Shown here one piece after another: positions 28,377 through 39,266 of a stretch of DNA of 64,000 nucleotides. The stretch spans positions 1 to 64,000 of the forward strand of contig QZKY01000016.1 of assembly GCA_003605115.1 (NCBI GenBank), given 5' to 3'. Each line of letters begins with the position of its first letter. Position 1 is the first letter of the stretch. Made by a program: the position numbers and the translations under genes. The notes under the pieces were generated by a model. It made no database searches. It saw only the letters and a program-made list of their open reading frames with translations, and was not told the DNA's origin. Source of the DNA: Oxalobacter sp. (lineage in GTDB: Bacteria; Pseudomonadota; Gammaproteobacteria; Burkholderiales; Burkholderiaceae_D).

Positions 28377-29282
28377 ATGCTTGCAGCGATTGACCTGGGG
28401 TCGAACAGTTTTCGTATGCATATTGGCCGACATGTCGGCAACACCATTGAGGTGGTACGCAGCATGCGGGAAGCCACGCGTATGGCGGCGGGGCTCGATG
28501 ATAGTGACATGCTCAGCGAAACGGTGGTGCGGCGAGGCGTTGATGCGCTATATCGCATGGGCGATATTTTGCAGGCGTACCGGCCGCTTGCTGTGCGCGC
28601 CGTAGCAACGAACACCTTTCGCATCGCGAAGAATGCCGCAACGTTTTTGCCCGCAGCAGAAAAAGCGCTGGGTTACCCGATTGAAGTGATTTCCGGCGAT
28701 GAAGAGGCGCGTCTCATTTATCTGGGGATTGCGCACCAGATTCCTCGCGCAGGCGAAAATCGGCTGGTGATTGATATTGGCGGCGGTTCGACGGAAGTGA
28801 TCGTTGGCCATGGCCAGGATGTCGAGCGCGCGGAATCCGTTGGAATTGGGACGGTAAGGCTTGCACGTCAATTTTTCCGTGGCGGGAAGATGGACGCACT
28901 GGCTTTTGATGCGGCAGTACAGTTTGCACGTGAGCGGTTCGACGAAATTTACAAACAGGCCGACAAGCCGCAATGGAATAATGTCTATGGCTCTTCCGGT
29001 ACATTGCGCGCCATCGGCGAAATCATCGCACGCAACAACCTTGGCGACGAAGGCATCACGCCACAAAGTCTCGAAAAACTGAAGCATCGTTTCGTTGATT
29101 TTGGAAGCATTGACAAAATCGCGCTGGAGAAGGTGCGCCCCGAACGCGCGGAGTCCATTGTTGGCGGTCTCGCGATTCTCATGGGCGTGATGCAGGAGTT
29201 AGGCATCAACAAGCTGCGTCCCGTTGAAGGCGGCTTGCGCCTTGGGGTGATGTGGGATTTGCACTTGCGCGGAAAGCCTTGA
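28377..29282 (+). CDS. ppx: Exopolyphosphatase/GppA-family phosphatase, short form
   Basis: Ppx/GppA enzymes hydrolyse polyphosphate or pppGpp. The 301-residue protein has the ASKHA-fold phosphate motif LAAIDLGSNSFRMHIG and the second motif VIDIGGGSTEVIVG. The catalytic-glutamate region lies in SGDEEARLIYLGI. Only the N-terminal phosphatase module is present. E. coli Ppx is about 510 residues and carries an additional HD-like part that is missing here. The start at 28377 follows a strong AGAGAGGGA sequence; an upstream in-frame GTG at 28353 is less likely. The stop abuts the convergent SulP gene. Confidence 0.9.
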   Translation: MLAAIDLGSNSFRMHIGRHVGNTIEVVRSMREATRMAAGLDDSDMLSETVVRRGVDALYRMGDILQAYRPLAVRAVATNTFRIAKNAATFLPAAEKALGYPIEVISGDEEARLIYLGIAHQIPRAGENRLVIDIGGGSTEVIVGHGQDVERAESVGIGTVRLARQFFRGGKMDALAFDAAVQFARERFDEIYKQADKPQWNNVYGSSGTLRAIGEIIARNNLGDEGITPQSLEKLKHRFVDFGSIDKIALEKVRPERAESIVGGLAILMGVMQELGINKLRPVEGGLRLGVMWDLHLRGKP

Positions 29283-30992
29283 TTATCCCGGCGAAAAATC
29301 AGAATCCCGGTCTTTATCTTCCGTTTCCGGTGCGAGTGCAAGACTGACCGCATGTGCGACGCTCAAGCGACTGATCCCGAGCGTCGGTTGCGACGGCACA
29401 ATGGAATGCTGCAAGACTTGGTAAACATCGTCCTTCACGCGCGCCAGCACCAGGCGTTTGCCAAGACTGGTAGTGTACACCGTCAAATCGCGCAACCCCT
29501 CCAGCACCACGCTATCGAGGTTCGTCGTCTGTTCCAGGCTGAGCACGACCGCATGCACCGATGTATCCGTGGCAGCAATTTGTTCGCGCAGTTTAGTCAT
29601 CATGCGGTCGGCATTGGCGAAGAAGAGCGCTTGGTCGGGGCGCAAAATGATCACGCCGGGGATTAACGTCGCTTTCGGGAAAGTTTGCAGGTTGACGAAA
29701 TCGTGCTCACGTCGGCCATGACGACCAAGCTGCGTGACCGTGGCGGCAGACATTTGACGCAGCAGCAAGAAAAGACTGATGCCCACTGCAACGAGCAAGC
29801 CTTCCATGACGCCGAGCGTCAGCACGGCGACAACCGAAGCAACGATGACGATGTGGTCGCGTCGCCACGCGAAATACGGGCGGAAAGTGGCAATGGTCAA
29901 GGTGTGACTGACAGCATGAATGACGATGGCTGCCAGCACAGGTTTGGGGATCAGTGCGATGGTCGGCATCATTAGCAGCACAATCGGCAAAATGACGAGC
30001 GCCGCGATGCCGCCGGAAAACCGGGAACTGGCGCCATGCTTTTCATTGGCGGCCGTGGCGGAATAGCCTGCACCCACAGGCATGCCGTGAAGCACACCGG
30101 ATGCCAGATTGCAGATGCCAAGCGATAACAAATCACGGTTGGGCAGCACAGGGTCGCCGTGTTTGATGGCGAAGTTGCGGATGGAGCCGTAAGATTCAGC
30201 GTAAAGAATGAATGCCAACCCCAGACTCACTTCTCCGAGTTGCACCCATTCGGCATTGGTGATTTTCGGGAATGAAGGCGCGGTCAGTTCGAGGTTGATC
30301 ATGCCGATGATTTGTACCCCATGATCGGACAGATTGAGCCACTTGCCAGCAATGATGCCAAGGATGACAACCATCACGCCGCCCGGGAGCCACTTGTAGC
30401 GCTCAAGAAAGAACAGCAGTCCAAGGGCGGCAGCTGCTGTGACGATACTGGCTTGGTTCCACTCGTTAAATTTTCCGGAGAGCGCGATGGCCAATTCAAA
30501 AAGGCTGGCTTCGGGCATGCGAACGCCAACGATTTCAGCGAACTGTTTAATGATGATAACGATGGCCAAGCCGAAGGTGAAGCCACGTAGCACCGGCTTG
30601 GCGATGAAATCGGTGACATTGCCCATTTTTGCCATGCCGGCCATCAGGAAGAGTACGCCGGTAATCATCACCAGGCCGGCTGCCATGGTCATTTGCATTT
30701 CGGGGCGTCCCGCCGTGATGCTGGCAATGGCGGCTGCAAGGACGATGGCGGATGAAGAGGTGGCAGAGACAATCGCAAAACGGCTGAAGCCGAAGAGACC
30801 GTAGCAAACCAGCCCTGCGAAAAGCGCCATGATGCCGGCTTGTGGGGGCATATTGGCGATGCTGGAGTAGGCGAGTGCTTGGGGGAGTAGCAATCCGGCG
30901 ACAGATAATCCGGCCTTGGAGTCGCGCAGCAGTTCGTGTGCGGTGATGCGCAGGCGGGGGGCGGGTGGTATAGGGTTATCTGTTACGGACAT
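29283..30992 (-). CDS. SulP-family anion transporter with STAS domain
   Basis: This is an inner-membrane transporter of the SLC26/SulP family, which moves sulfate, bicarbonate or dicarboxylates. The 569-residue protein has the family N-terminal signature GLLLPQALAYSSIANMPPQAGIMALF in two overlapping pieces and about 10-14 hydrophobic segments. A cytoplasmic C-terminal STAS domain follows (about residues 425-545; VVLSLEQTTNLDSVVLEGL). I start at the ATG at 30992, which has AAGGA a few nt upstream; the frame is open to 31058. The substrate is not deducible. The gene is convergent with ppx. Confidence 0.9.
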   Translation of the reverse strand: MSVTDNPIPPAPRLRITAHELLRDSKAGLSVAGLLLPQALAYSSIANMPPQAGIMALFAGLVCYGLFGFSRFAIVSATSSSAIVLAAAIASITAGRPEMQMTMAAGLVMITGVLFLMAGMAKMGNVTDFIAKPVLRGFTFGLAIVIIIKQFAEIVGVRMPEASLFELAIALSGKFNEWNQASIVTAAAALGLLFFLERYKWLPGGVMVVILGIIAGKWLNLSDHGVQIIGMINLELTAPSFPKITNAEWVQLGEVSLGLAFILYAESYGSIRNFAIKHGDPVLPNRDLLSLGICNLASGVLHGMPVGAGYSATAANEKHGASSRFSGGIAALVILPIVLLMMPTIALIPKPVLAAIVIHAVSHTLTIATFRPYFAWRRDHIVIVASVVAVLTLGVMEGLLVAVGISLFLLLRQMSAATVTQLGRHGRREHDFVNLQTFPKATLIPGVIILRPDQALFFANADRMMTKLREQIAATDTSVHAVVLSLEQTTNLDSVVLEGLRDLTVYTTSLGKRLVLARVKDDVYQVLQHSIVPSQPTLGISRLSVAHAVSLALAPETEDKDRDSDFSPG

Positions 30993-31301
30993 GGGTTCCT
31001 TGCAAGGCAAAGACAAATCGTTGCTGCGCTCAAGGCGCGCCCGCTCACAATTTGCCACGCAGAACTATGATACTGAAATTTGAGTGATTTGGAGAAATAG
31101 GCTGTCAAGGTGTTGTTTGCAGTCTATAAGTGGGCGCGCCAGGTTGGGGAGCTTGCGCGCGCGTCAAGCAACCTCGGCATCATGACTTCTGCCGAAATGA
31201 TGGCGCGCCGAAAATGGCTGGGATGATCGATAGAAGTGCCTTCCCGTTGAGCGAGTCACCAGACATTACTGATTCCGCAAAGACGTATCGCAAGCGCGGC
31301 G
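30993..31301. other. Intergenic stretch between SulP gene start and hsp20 end
   Basis: About 310 nt without a supportable gene. A 62-codon plus-strand frame at 31130 has no ribosome-binding site and a composition unlike coding DNA. The minus strand must hold the SulP promoter, but I see no convincing -35/-10 pair. GCGCGC-rich runs occur near 31150. Confidence 0.5.
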
Positions 31302-31348
31302 AAAAAGGGGGATCGTGAGCAGGGTCAATGGATATGGCGCACGATCCC
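31302..31348 (-). terminator. Rho-independent terminator of hsp20 (minus strand)
   Basis: Read on the minus strand, GGGATCGTG (31348-31340) pairs perfectly with CACGATCCC (31317-31309). The stem is followed by CCTTTTT. It lies about 20 nt behind the hsp20 stop. Confidence 0.75.
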
Positions 31349-31366
31349 GGCAGACTTCGTTGGGAC

Positions 31367-31816
31367 TTAACTGATATCCAGTTGCTTTGTGGATTTTCCC
31401 GGCTTTTTCGGCAAATTCAATTCCAGGACGCCGTTGGAATATTTGGCCGACGCTTTGCCATCGTCCACGTCCTGTCCCAGTGTGAAACTGCGAAATTGGC
31501 GGCCAAAATAACGCTCGGAACGGATGACGGTGCCCTCCTTCTTTTCTTCCTTTTCCTTTTTGACTTCGACGCTGATGGAGACTTGGTTCCCTTCCACAGT
31601 GACTTTGATGTCTTCCTTGTTGACCCCGGGGATATCCGCCTTGACGGTGTAATCCTTGTCGGTTTCGTTCACATCGATTTTGATTCGGGGTTCTGCTTCC
31701 ATGGCGCCCCACGACGGAGCGAGCCGAAAATCCTTGAACATTTCTTCGAAGTTTTTCCAAGGCTCAAAACGACTGAGGTCGCCAAACGGGTTAAAACGCA
31801 TCAAGTTGTTTGCCAT
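31367..31816 (-). CDS. Small heat-shock protein, Hsp20/alpha-crystallin family
   Basis: This is an ATP-independent holdase chaperone that binds unfolding proteins. The 149-residue product has an N-terminal arm (FNPFGDLSRFEPW), an alpha-crystallin domain (about residues 43-135; VKADIPGVNKEDIKVTVEGN) and the conserved late motif NGVLELNLPKKP. A strong GGGAG sequence precedes the ATG. It is monocistronic, with a terminator behind it and a heat-shock-like promoter region upstream. Confidence 0.95.
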   Translation of the reverse strand: MANNLMRFNPFGDLSRFEPWKNFEEMFKDFRLAPSWGAMEAEPRIKIDVNETDKDYTVKADIPGVNKEDIKVTVEGNQVSISVEVKKEKEEKKEGTVIRSERYFGRQFRSFTLGQDVDDGKASAKYSNGVLELNLPKKPGKSTKQLDIS

Positions 31817-31869
31817 GACTATTTCTCCCTTGGGTTGATGTTCTCCAAAAAACTACCACGTACCAGCAA

Positions 31870-31894
31870 AGTATATTCATGATCGAATTGTCAA
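31870..31894 (-). promoter_or_regulatory. Candidate hsp20 promoter
   Basis: On the minus strand CTTGACA (TTGACA at 31894-31889) is followed 13 nt later by TATACT (31875-31870). The spacing is too short for a standard sigma-70 promoter and closer to that of heat-shock sigma factors. The CCCCAT-like -10 of sigma-32 is not clear, so the assignment is tentative. Confidence 0.35.
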
Positions 31895-31926
31895 GTTTGA
31901 GAGGGGTCAATAAATGTTTTCAACAA

Positions 31927-31951
31927 AATAAATAGGGTCAGAGTCAAATTA
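31927..31951 (+). repeat. Left 25-bp inverted repeat flanking the transposase gene (A-type half-site)
   Basis: The repeat contains AGGGTCAGAGTCAAATTA and matches the copy at 32796-32820 exactly over 25 bp in inverted orientation. Its core GGGTCAGAGT is the A half-site of repeats R1-R4. Confidence 0.9.
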
Positions 31952-31991
31952 TTTGGTACGATGACGGCGGGCTCATTATATTTTTGACTAT

Positions 31992-32696
31992 ATGGTCAGG
32001 GTTTCCAGAATTGTTGTTCCAGACTTGCCTCACCACCTTATCCAGCGTGGCAATGATCGGCAGCCGATATTTCGGGATGAAGAAGATTTCCGGGCGTTTT
32101 ACGCTTGGTTGCGTGAGGCGTCGAAGCGGTTCAAGGTCGCGATTCACGCGTATGTACTGATGGCAAACCACTTTCATTTACTGGCAACGCCTTCGGATGA
32201 GCGCGGTTTGGCGCTGATGATGCAGTGGGTGGGGCGATTTTATGTTCCCTACTTCAATAAAAAATATGATCGGACAGGGACTTTGTGGCAGGGGCGTTTT
32301 CGAACTTCCCTGATTGAAACAGATCAATATTTTTTGGCATGTAGTCGCTATATTGAGATGAATCCAGTTCGCGCTGGGTTGGTTGCCACGCCGTCCGATT
32401 ACAGATGGTCGAGTTACGCGCATCACGTTGGCGATAAGCCCGATTCCCTGATTGCTGACCACGCGCTGTATTGGGCATTGGGCAACACGCCTTTTGAAAG
32501 AGAGGCGGCCTACGCGAGATTTGTGCAACAGGCTGCTCCGCAGCTTGAGCTGGATAGTCTTCGGAGCGCTGTGAGGAAGGGCGTCACCCTTGGGTCAGAT
32601 CAATTCAAACGCCAACTGGAAAAACGCATGAAACGATCCATTGTGCCAGGCAAGCGCGGGCGACCGTTCAAGCAAAAAATCGAAGAAAATCAATGA
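31992..32696 (+). CDS. REP-associated tyrosine transposase (RAYT, IS200-like Y1 family)
   Basis: RAYTs are single-copy relatives of IS200/IS605 transposases linked with spread of REP palindromes. The 234-residue product has the HUH motif His60-Phe-His62 in LMANHFHLL. The catalytic tyrosine is Tyr120 in ACSRYIEMNPVRAGLV. YRWSSYAHH and the basic C-terminus KRMKRSIVPGKRGRPFKQK are typical of the family. Catalytic residues are intact, so it may be active. The gene is flanked by 25-bp inverted repeats whose core matches the A half-site of the R1-R4 repeats. It lies between hsp20 and gltB and interrupts no recognisable gene. Confidence 0.93.
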   Translation: MVRVSRIVVPDLPHHLIQRGNDRQPIFRDEEDFRAFYAWLREASKRFKVAIHAYVLMANHFHLLATPSDERGLALMMQWVGRFYVPYFNKKYDRTGTLWQGRFRTSLIETDQYFLACSRYIEMNPVRAGLVATPSDYRWSSYAHHVGDKPDSLIADHALYWALGNTPFEREAAYARFVQQAAPQLELDSLRSAVRKGVTLGSDQFKRQLEKRMKRSIVPGKRGRPFKQKIEENQ

Positions 32697-32795
32697 AAAC
32701 AAAAAGTTAAGCATTGTTTTGGAGGTTTCAAGAAGAACCATTAGTTGTTGCTTGACTATGTCCCTATTTATATAAATCAGTAAAATTATAAAAAT

Positions 32796-32820
32796 TAATT
32801 TGACTCTGACCCTATTTATT
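32796..32820 (-). repeat. Right 25-bp inverted repeat flanking the transposase gene
   Basis: On the minus strand it is identical over 25 bp to 31927-31951, and carries the same GGGTCAGAGT core. It lies 99 nt behind the transposase stop and 66 nt before gltB. The DNA between stop and repeat is very AT-rich. Confidence 0.9.
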
Positions 32821-32886
32821 CTTCTTGAACTTTTGCGTTTGTCGTCCTAAGCTTCAGGGTTCACTGATGTACTACGGAGATTGGAT

Positions 32887-35800
32887 ATGGAAGCACAAGG
32901 GATGTACAACCCGGCCAATGAGCATGACGCTTGCGGCGTCGGTTTCATCGCGCATATCAAGGGTCAGAAGAGTCACAAGATTGTCGAGCAGGGGTTGTTG
33001 ATCCTGAAGAATCTCGATCATCGTGGTGCTGTCGGCGCAGACAAGCTGATGGGCGATGGCGCGGGCATACTGATTCAGATTCCGGACCAGTTTTTCCGCG
33101 AAGAGATGGCCAAGCAAGGCGTGAATTTACCGCCCCCAGGTGAATATGGCGTGGGCATGGTGTTTCTGCCGAAAGAACATGCGTCCCGTATTGCCTGTGA
33201 ACAGGAAATCGAGCGCGCAGTGCGAATCGAGCGACAGGTAGTGCTGGGCTGGCGTGATGTGCCGGTGGACAGGGATATGCCGATGTCGCCGACGGTTCGC
33301 ACGAAAGAACCGGTGATTCGCCAAATCTTTATCGGTCGCGGTCCGGACGTGATGGTGACCGATGCGTTGGAGCGCAAGCTTTACGTGATCCGCAAGTCAT
33401 CCGGGCATGCGATTCAAGCGCTCAATCTCAAGCATGGCAATGAATTTTTTGTGCCGTCGATGTCGGCGCGCACGATTGTCTACAAGGGGCTGCTGCTTGC
33501 TGATCAAGTCGACGTGTATTACAAAGACTTGCAGGATCCGCGTTGCGTCTCTGCGCTCGCGCTGGTCCATCAGCGTTTTTCGACCAATACTTTCCCCGAA
33601 TGGCCGCTCGCGCATCCGTATCGCCTGATTGCGCATAACGGCGAAATCAATACGGTTAAAGGCAACTACAACTGGATGCGTGCGCGCGAAGGCGTGATGA
33701 AGTCCGCCGTGCTCGGCGACGATTTGCAAAAGCTGTATCCACTGATTTACGAAGGTCAGTCCGACACGGCGTGCTTTGATAACGCGCTCGAGTTGCTCGT
33801 GATGTCCGGTTATCCAATTGCGCAGGCGATGATGATGATGATCCCTGAGGCATGGGAAAACCACACGCTCATGGACGAAAACCGTCGCGCATTTTATGAA
33901 TATCACGCTGCGATGATGGAACCGTGGGACGGCCCGGCAGCGATGGCCTTCACCGATGGTCGTCACATCGGCGGCACCTTGGATCGCAACGGCTTGCGTC
34001 CGTCACGCTATATCGTGACAGATGATGATCATGTGCTGATGGCATCCGAAGCGGGCACACTGCCGATTCCAGAATCCAGCATCATCAAAAAATGGCGCCT
34101 GCAACCGGGCAAGATGTTTCTGATTGATTTGGTCGCTGGCCGTATCATCGATGATGCCGAAATCAAGGCGACGTATGCGAACGCCAAGCCGTACAAGGCA
34201 TGGATTGATTCCGTGCGCATTCGTCTGGATGAAATTCGCAAGGATGCGACACCGGAAAAATCGGCCATTCCGCTTCTGGATCGTCAGCAAGCTTTCGGTT
34301 ACACGCAGGAAGATCTCAAGCTGTTGCTGCCGCCGATGGCACTTAATGGCGAAGAATCCATCGGCTCGATGGGTAACGATGCCCCCCTCGCGGTGACGTC
34401 CAGCAAACTGAAGCCACTGTACAACTATTTTCATCAATTATTCGCACAAGTGACCAACCCGCCGATCGATCCGATCCGCGAAGAGATGGTGATGTCGCTG
34501 GTGTCTTTCATTGGTCCCAAACCGAATCTGCTGGACACAAACAACATCAATCCGCCGATGCGTTTGGTGGTGTCGCAGCCGGTGTTGGATGTTGCCGACA
34601 TGGCGACCATCCGCGATATCAGCGCACATACCGGCAACAAATTCAAGTCTTACACATTGGATATCAGCTATCCGGTGGCCTGGGGCAAGGAAGGCGTCGA
34701 AGCGCGCCTCGCCTCGCTGTGCGCTGAAGCGGTGGACGCGGTGACGTCTGGGCATAACATCTTGATCGTATCCGACAAAGGGGTGAACGCCGAGAAGGTG
34801 GCCATACCGGCATTGCTCGCGACGTCTGCGGTGCATCAGCATCTTGTTTCCAAAGGCTTGCGCGCATCGACGGGTCTCGTGGTTGAAACAGGTTCCGCGC
34901 GCGAAACGCATCACTTCGCGCTGCTGGCAGGCTACGGCGCTGAAGCGGTGCATCCTTACCTTGCGTTCGAAACGCTGGCGGAGATGGCCAGCGAAATATC
35001 GCCAGACATGACGGCAGAAAAAGCCCAGGCAAATTTCACTAAAGCCATCGGCAAGGGCTTGTTGAAGATCATGTCCAAAATGGGCATTTCAACTTACATG
35101 TCGTATTGCGGCGCACAAATTTTTGAAGCAGTCGGTTTGAATAGCGAACTGGTGGACAAGTACTTCAAAGGTACGCCCACCAACATCGAAGGCATTGGCG
35201 TATTTGAGGTGGCCGAAGAAGCGGTGCGCTTGCATCACATCGCTTTTGGCGATGATTTGCTGTATGAAGATTCGCTGGACGTCGGTGGCGACTATGCTTT
35301 CCGTGTGAGCGGCGAAGATCATATGTACACGCCGGATGCGATTGCGAAATTGCAGCACTCGACGCGCGCAGGCAGCTTCAATACTTACAAAGAATTTGCC
35401 CTGATCATCAACGATCAATCGCGCCGCCAAATGTCCTTGCGTGGTTTGTTCGAGTTCAAGATCGATCCTTCCAAAGCCATCCCGCTGGATGAAGTGGAGC
35501 CAGCAAAGGAGATCGTCAAGCGTTTCACGACCGGCGCGATGTCACTGGGGTCGATCAGCACCGAAGCGCACAGCACGCTGGCGATTGCGATGAATCGTAT
35601 TGGCGGAAAATCGAACACGGGTGAAGGCGGCGAAGATCCAAAACGTTACATGGATGAACAGCGCGGCGTGCGCATCACCGAAGGGCAGACGCTGGCGGGC
35701 GTGCTGGGTGCCGACCGCGTTATGGTGGATATTCCTTTGCAAGACGGCGATTCCCTGCGTTCGAAGATCAAGCAGGTGGCGTCAGGCAGATTCGGTGTGA

Positions 35801-37554
35801 CGACACAGTATTTGAATTCTGCCGATCAAATTCAAATCAAGATGGCGCAGGGCGCGAAGCCTGGTGAAGGCGGTCAATTGCCGGGCGAAAAGGTGTCGGA
35901 ATACATTGCGCATTTGCGCTTCTCCGTGCCGGGCGTCGGTTTGATTTCGCCGCCACCACACCACGATATTTATTCGATCGAGGATTTGGCGCAGCTCATC
36001 CACGATCTCAAGAACGCGAACCCGGCAGCATCGATTTCCGTCAAGCTGGTTTCCGAAGTGGGGGTGGGCACTGTGGCCGCAGGTGTGTCCAAGGCGAAGG
36101 CCGATCACGTTGTGATTTCCGGTTACGACGGTGGCACGGGGGCGTCGCCGCTCTCATCCGTCAAACACGCAGGTACGCCCTGGGAACTGGGTTTGTCAGA
36201 AACGCAGCAAACGCTGGTGCTCAATAATTTGCGCGGTCGTATTCGCGTGCAGGTGGACGGTCAGGTGAAAACCGGTCGCGATGTCGCGATTGCCGCGATT
36301 CTGGGAGCAGACGAAGTGGGTTTTGCTACCGCCCCGCTGGTGGTGGAAGGCTGCATCATGATGCGCAAGTGCCACCTGAACACTTGTCCGGTCGGTGTGG
36401 CGACGCAGGATCCGGTCTTGCGCGCGAAGTTCAGTGGCAAGCCTGAGCATGTGGTGAACTATTTCTTCTTCGTTGCGGAAGAGCTTCGCTTGATCATGGC
36501 GCAGCTTGGCCTTCGCACGTATCAAGATTTGATTGGCCGTGTCGATTTACTCGACAAGACCAAAGCGATTTTGCACTGGAAAAATCAGGGTCTGGATTTC
36601 AGTCGCATTTTCCACGATCCCGTTGTTCCGGCAGAGGTGCTCAAGAAGCACATGGAAGAGCAGGATCATGGTCTGGAAAAGGCTTTGGATCACAAGTTGA
36701 TTGCACAAGCAAAGACTGCGCTTGATAAGGGAGAAAGGATTTCTTTCATTTCGCCGATACGCAATGTGAATCGCACGGTGGGGGCGATGCTGTCAGGTGA
36801 AGTCGCCAAGCGCTACGGGCATGTCGGGTTACCCGAAGACACGATTCATATCCAGCTGGAAGGGACAGCAGGCCAGTCGGTCGGCGCCTTCCTCGCGCAT
36901 GGTGTGACGCTGGATTTGGTTGGCGAAGGCAATGATTATGTCGGGAAGGGTTTGTCCGGCGGTCGTATTATCGTGCGCCCGAACACCGAATTTCGCGGAC
37001 AAGCGTCGGAGAACATTATCGCCGGTAACACCGTGCTTTACGGTGCGGTGGCGGGAGAAGCGTATTTCAGTGGCGTGGCAGGCGAGCGTTTCGCCGTGCG
37101 CAACTCGGGAGCAAATGCTGTCGTCGAAGGCGCAGGCGATCATTGCTGCGAATACATGACGGGTGGCACGGTCGTTGTGTTGGGAACGACGGGACGCAAC
37201 TTCGCGGCGGGCATGTCGGGCGGCATTGCTTATGTCTATGACCAGGATGGCACGTTCGAAAAATACTGCAACCTGTCTATGGTTACGCTTGAATCTTTAC
37301 TGCCAAGCGCGGTACAGGAAAAGTCTGTCGAACAGGCTATCTGGCACAGCACGGGGCGCGGTGAAAAAGGCGAGACGGATGAGGTCATTCTGCGTCGTTT
37401 GATCGAGCGCCATTTCCGCTTTACCGGCAGCCAGCGTGCGCGACGAATTCTCGACGATTGGTCGAACAGTCGGGCGCGTTTCGTCAAGGTATTCCCGAAC
37501 GAATATCGTCGCGCGTTAGGCGATTTGCATAGCAAACAAAAGGAAGCCGCTTAA
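32887..37554 (+). CDS. gltB: Glutamate synthase (NADPH) large subunit
   Basis: GltB makes glutamate from glutamine and 2-oxoglutarate. The start at 32887 has GGAG 7 nt upstream and gives a 15-residue propeptide before Cys16 (DACGVGF), the N-terminal nucleophile of the class II glutaminase domain. The central domain follows. The FMN-binding synthase domain contains [13 protein letters not shown] and the [3Fe-4S] ligands C-x5-C-x4-C in [15 protein letters not shown]. The C-terminal GXGXG beta-helix domain (about residues 1280-1480) completes the protein. The 1555-residue length is normal. It lies 75 nt before gltD. Confidence 0.97.
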   Translation: MEAQGMYNPANEHDACGVGFIAHIKGQKSHKIVEQGLLILKNLDHRGAVGADKLMGDGAGILIQIPDQFFREEMAKQGVNLPPPGEYGVGMVFLPKEHASRIACEQEIERAVRIERQVVLGWRDVPVDRDMPMSPTVRTKEPVIRQIFIGRGPDVMVTDALERKLYVIRKSSGHAIQALNLKHGNEFFVPSMSARTIVYKGLLLADQVDVYYKDLQDPRCVSALALVHQRFSTNTFPEWPLAHPYRLIAHNGEINTVKGNYNWMRAREGVMKSAVLGDDLQKLYPLIYEGQSDTACFDNALELLVMSGYPIAQAMMMMIPEAWENHTLMDENRRAFYEYHAAMMEPWDGPAAMAFTDGRHIGGTLDRNGLRPSRYIVTDDDHVLMASEAGTLPIPESSIIKKWRLQPGKMFLIDLVAGRIIDDAEIKATYANAKPYKAWIDSVRIRLDEIRKDATPEKSAIPLLDRQQAFGYTQEDLKLLLPPMALNGEESIGSMGNDAPLAVTSSKLKPLYNYFHQLFAQVTNPPIDPIREEMVMSLVSFIGPKPNLLDTNNINPPMRLVVSQPVLDVADMATIRDISAHTGNKFKSYTLDISYPVAWGKEGVEARLASLCAEAVDAVTSGHNILIVSDKGVNAEKVAIPALLATSAVHQHLVSKGLRASTGLVVETGSARETHHFALLAGYGAEAVHPYLAFETLAEMASEISPDMTAEKAQANFTKAIGKGLLKIMSKMGISTYMSYCGAQIFEAVGLNSELVDKYFKGTPTNIEGIGVFEVAEEAVRLHHIAFGDDLLYEDSLDVGGDYAFRVSGEDHMYTPDAIAKLQHSTRAGSFNTYKEFALIINDQSRRQMSLRGLFEFKIDPSKAIPLDEVEPAKEIVKRFTTGAMSLGSISTEAHSTLAIAMNRIGGKSNTGEGGEDPKRYMDEQRGVRITEGQTLAGVLGADRVMVDIPLQDGDSLRSKIKQVASGRFGVTTQYLNSADQIQIKMAQGAKPGEGGQLPGEKVSEYIAHLRFSVPGVGLISPPPHHDIYSIEDLAQLIHDLKNANPAASISVKLVSEVGVGTVAAGVSKAKADHVVISGYDGGTGASPLSSVKHAGTPWELGLSETQQTLVLNNLRGRIRVQVDGQVKTGRDVAIAAILGADEVGFATAPLVVEGCIMMRKCHLNTCPVGVATQDPVLRAKFSGKPEHVVNYFFFVAEELRLIMAQLGLRTYQDLIGRVDLLDKTKAILHWKNQGLDFSRIFHDPVVPAEVLKKHMEEQDHGLEKALDHKLIAQAKTALDKGERISFISPIRNVNRTVGAMLSGEVAKRYGHVGLPEDTIHIQLEGTAGQSVGAFLAHGVTLDLVGEGNDYVGKGLSGGRIIVRPNTEFRGQASENIIAGNTVLYGAVAGEAYFSGVAGERFAVRNSGANAVVEGAGDHCCEYMTGGTVVVLGTTGRNFAAGMSGGIAYVYDQDGTFEKYCNLSMVTLESLLPSAVQEKSVEQAIWHSTGRGEKGETDEVILRRLIERHFRFTGSQRARRILDDWSNSRARFVKVFPNEYRRALGDLHSKQKEAA

Positions 37555-37629
37555 AAGCAGGAAAAGCGGTGCAATCACATGTTCAGGCATTTTCCGCAAA
37601 CAGCGGAGCAGAATTGACAGAGGTAAGGT

Positions 37630-39093
37630 ATGGGTAAGGTTACGGGATTCATGGAATATCAGCGTCAGGAAGAGTCGTATCAGCATCCACAGGAGCGCAT
37701 CAAGCATTACCGCGAATTCGTCATGCGTCTCACGGATGCGGAGGCGCAGGTTCAGGGCGCGCGTTGCATGGATTGTGGCGTGCCATTTTGCAATAACGGC
37801 TGCCCGATCAATAACATCATTCCAGACTGGAACGACCTCGTTTACAAAAGCAAGATACAGCGCGCGCTACATGTGCTTCATCTGACGAATAACTTCCCGG
37901 AATTTACGGGAAGGGTGTGTCCCGCGCCTTGTGAGGCGGCCTGCACATTGGGCATTAACGCCGATCCGGTTGGCATCAAGTCGATCGAACACTACATCAT
38001 CGACAAAGGGTGGGAAAACAATTGGGTTGTGCCGCGACCGGCAGAAAAGAAAACTGGCAAGAAAGTCGCTGTGGTGGGTTCAGGGCCAGCAGGATTGGCT
38101 GCGGCACAGCAACTGGCGCGCGTTGGTCATGATGTGACGGTGTTCGAAAAAAATGAACGCATCGGCGGCTTGCTGCGCTACGGCATTCCCGATTTCAAGC
38201 TGGAAAAATCGCACATCGATCGTCGCGTGGAACAGATGAAAGCCGAGGGGGTCACATTTCGCACAAGCGTTTTGGTCGGAAAAGATTTTCCGGAAAAAAT
38301 TGCCAACTATGCGAAAGAAATCGTCTCACCGGACACACTGAAGGCGGAATACGATGCAGTCGTTTTGGCGGGTGGGTCGGAACTCCCGCGTGATTTGCCG
38401 GTGCCGGGGCGTGAGCTCAAAGGGGTGCATTTTGCGATGGAATTCCTGCATCAGCAAAACAAGGTGAATGCTGGTGACAAGGTGAAGCATCAAATTAGCG
38501 CCACGGGCAAGCATGTCGTGGTTATCGGGGGCGGCGACACCGGTTCGGATTGTGTCGGCACCTCCTTGCGTCAGGGAGCGGCGAGCATCACCCAGATCGA
38601 ACTGAATCCCCGTCCGCCCGTGACTGAAAACAAGCCGCTGGTATGGCCGTATTGGCCACAGAAATTGCGCACCTCGTCTTCATTGGAGGAGGGGGGCGAA
38701 CGTGAGTGGGCCGTGGCGACCAAGCGATTTGACGGCGCCGATGGCAAGGTGGAGAAGCTGATCGCATGTCGCGTTGAATGGAAAGACGGACAATTCAAGG
38801 AGTTGCCCAACACGGAAATGGCGCTCAAGGCGGATCTGGTCTTGCTGGCGATGGGGTTTGTCTCGCCTGTCGGGCAAGTGCTGACGGCATTCGGCGTGGA
38901 AAAAGATGTGCGCGGCAACGTCCGTGCTGCGACCGATGGTGAGCATTCTTACCGTACCTCAGCGGAAAAAGTCTTTGCGGCAGGGGACATGCGCCGCGGA
39001 CAATCGCTCGTGGTATGGGCGATTCGTGAAGGCCGGGAATGCGCGCGCGCTGTGGATGAATACCTGATGGGGAGTTCCAGTCTGCCCAAGTAA
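37630..39093 (+). CDS. gltD: Glutamate synthase small subunit (FAD, NADPH)
   Basis: GltD carries electrons from NADPH through FAD and two [4Fe-4S] clusters to GltB. The 487-residue protein has the N-terminal cysteine clusters [17 protein letters not shown] and [15 protein letters not shown]. The FAD fold is [19 protein letters not shown] and the NADPH fold is [20 protein letters not shown]. It ends with the second FAD contact [17 protein letters not shown]. It is transcribed with gltB and a strong terminator follows. Confidence 0.97.
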   Translation: MGKVTGFMEYQRQEESYQHPQERIKHYREFVMRLTDAEAQVQGARCMDCGVPFCNNGCPINNIIPDWNDLVYKSKIQRALHVLHLTNNFPEFTGRVCPAPCEAACTLGINADPVGIKSIEHYIIDKGWENNWVVPRPAEKKTGKKVAVVGSGPAGLAAAQQLARVGHDVTVFEKNERIGGLLRYGIPDFKLEKSHIDRRVEQMKAEGVTFRTSVLVGKDFPEKIANYAKEIVSPDTLKAEYDAVVLAGGSELPRDLPVPGRELKGVHFAMEFLHQQNKVNAGDKVKHQISATGKHVVVIGGGDTGSDCVGTSLRQGAASITQIELNPRPPVTENKPLVWPYWPQKLRTSSSLEEGGEREWAVATKRFDGADGKVEKLIACRVEWKDGQFKELPNTEMALKADLVLLAMGFVSPVGQVLTAFGVEKDVRGNVRAATDGEHSYRTSAEKVFAAGDMRRGQSLVVWAIREGRECARAVDEYLMGSSSLPK

Positions 39094-39118
39094 CGAGGGT
39101 AACTGGGAGTGATATTGT

Positions 39119-39147
39119 CGGGCGGCGCTGAGCGTCGCCCGTTTTTT
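39119..39147 (+). terminator. Rho-independent terminator behind gltBD
   Basis: CGGGCGGCGC pairs with GCGTCGCCCG (one wobble) around TGA, followed by six T. Confidence 0.9.
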
Positions 39148-39266
39148 ACGTTTACCGTGGGTATGCAGGTGAGAAGGGAGAAAGCGCGAATTTTCCGCTT
39201 TCATGCCCCATTTTGCCGCGCTATCCGCTACAATTTGCCCTTTCAAACTCACTTTCCCCATACACC

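Noticed and set aside
31130-31318. A 62-codon plus-strand frame between the SulP and hsp20 genes
   Set aside because: No ribosome-binding site, no coding-like composition, and it runs into the hsp20 terminator.
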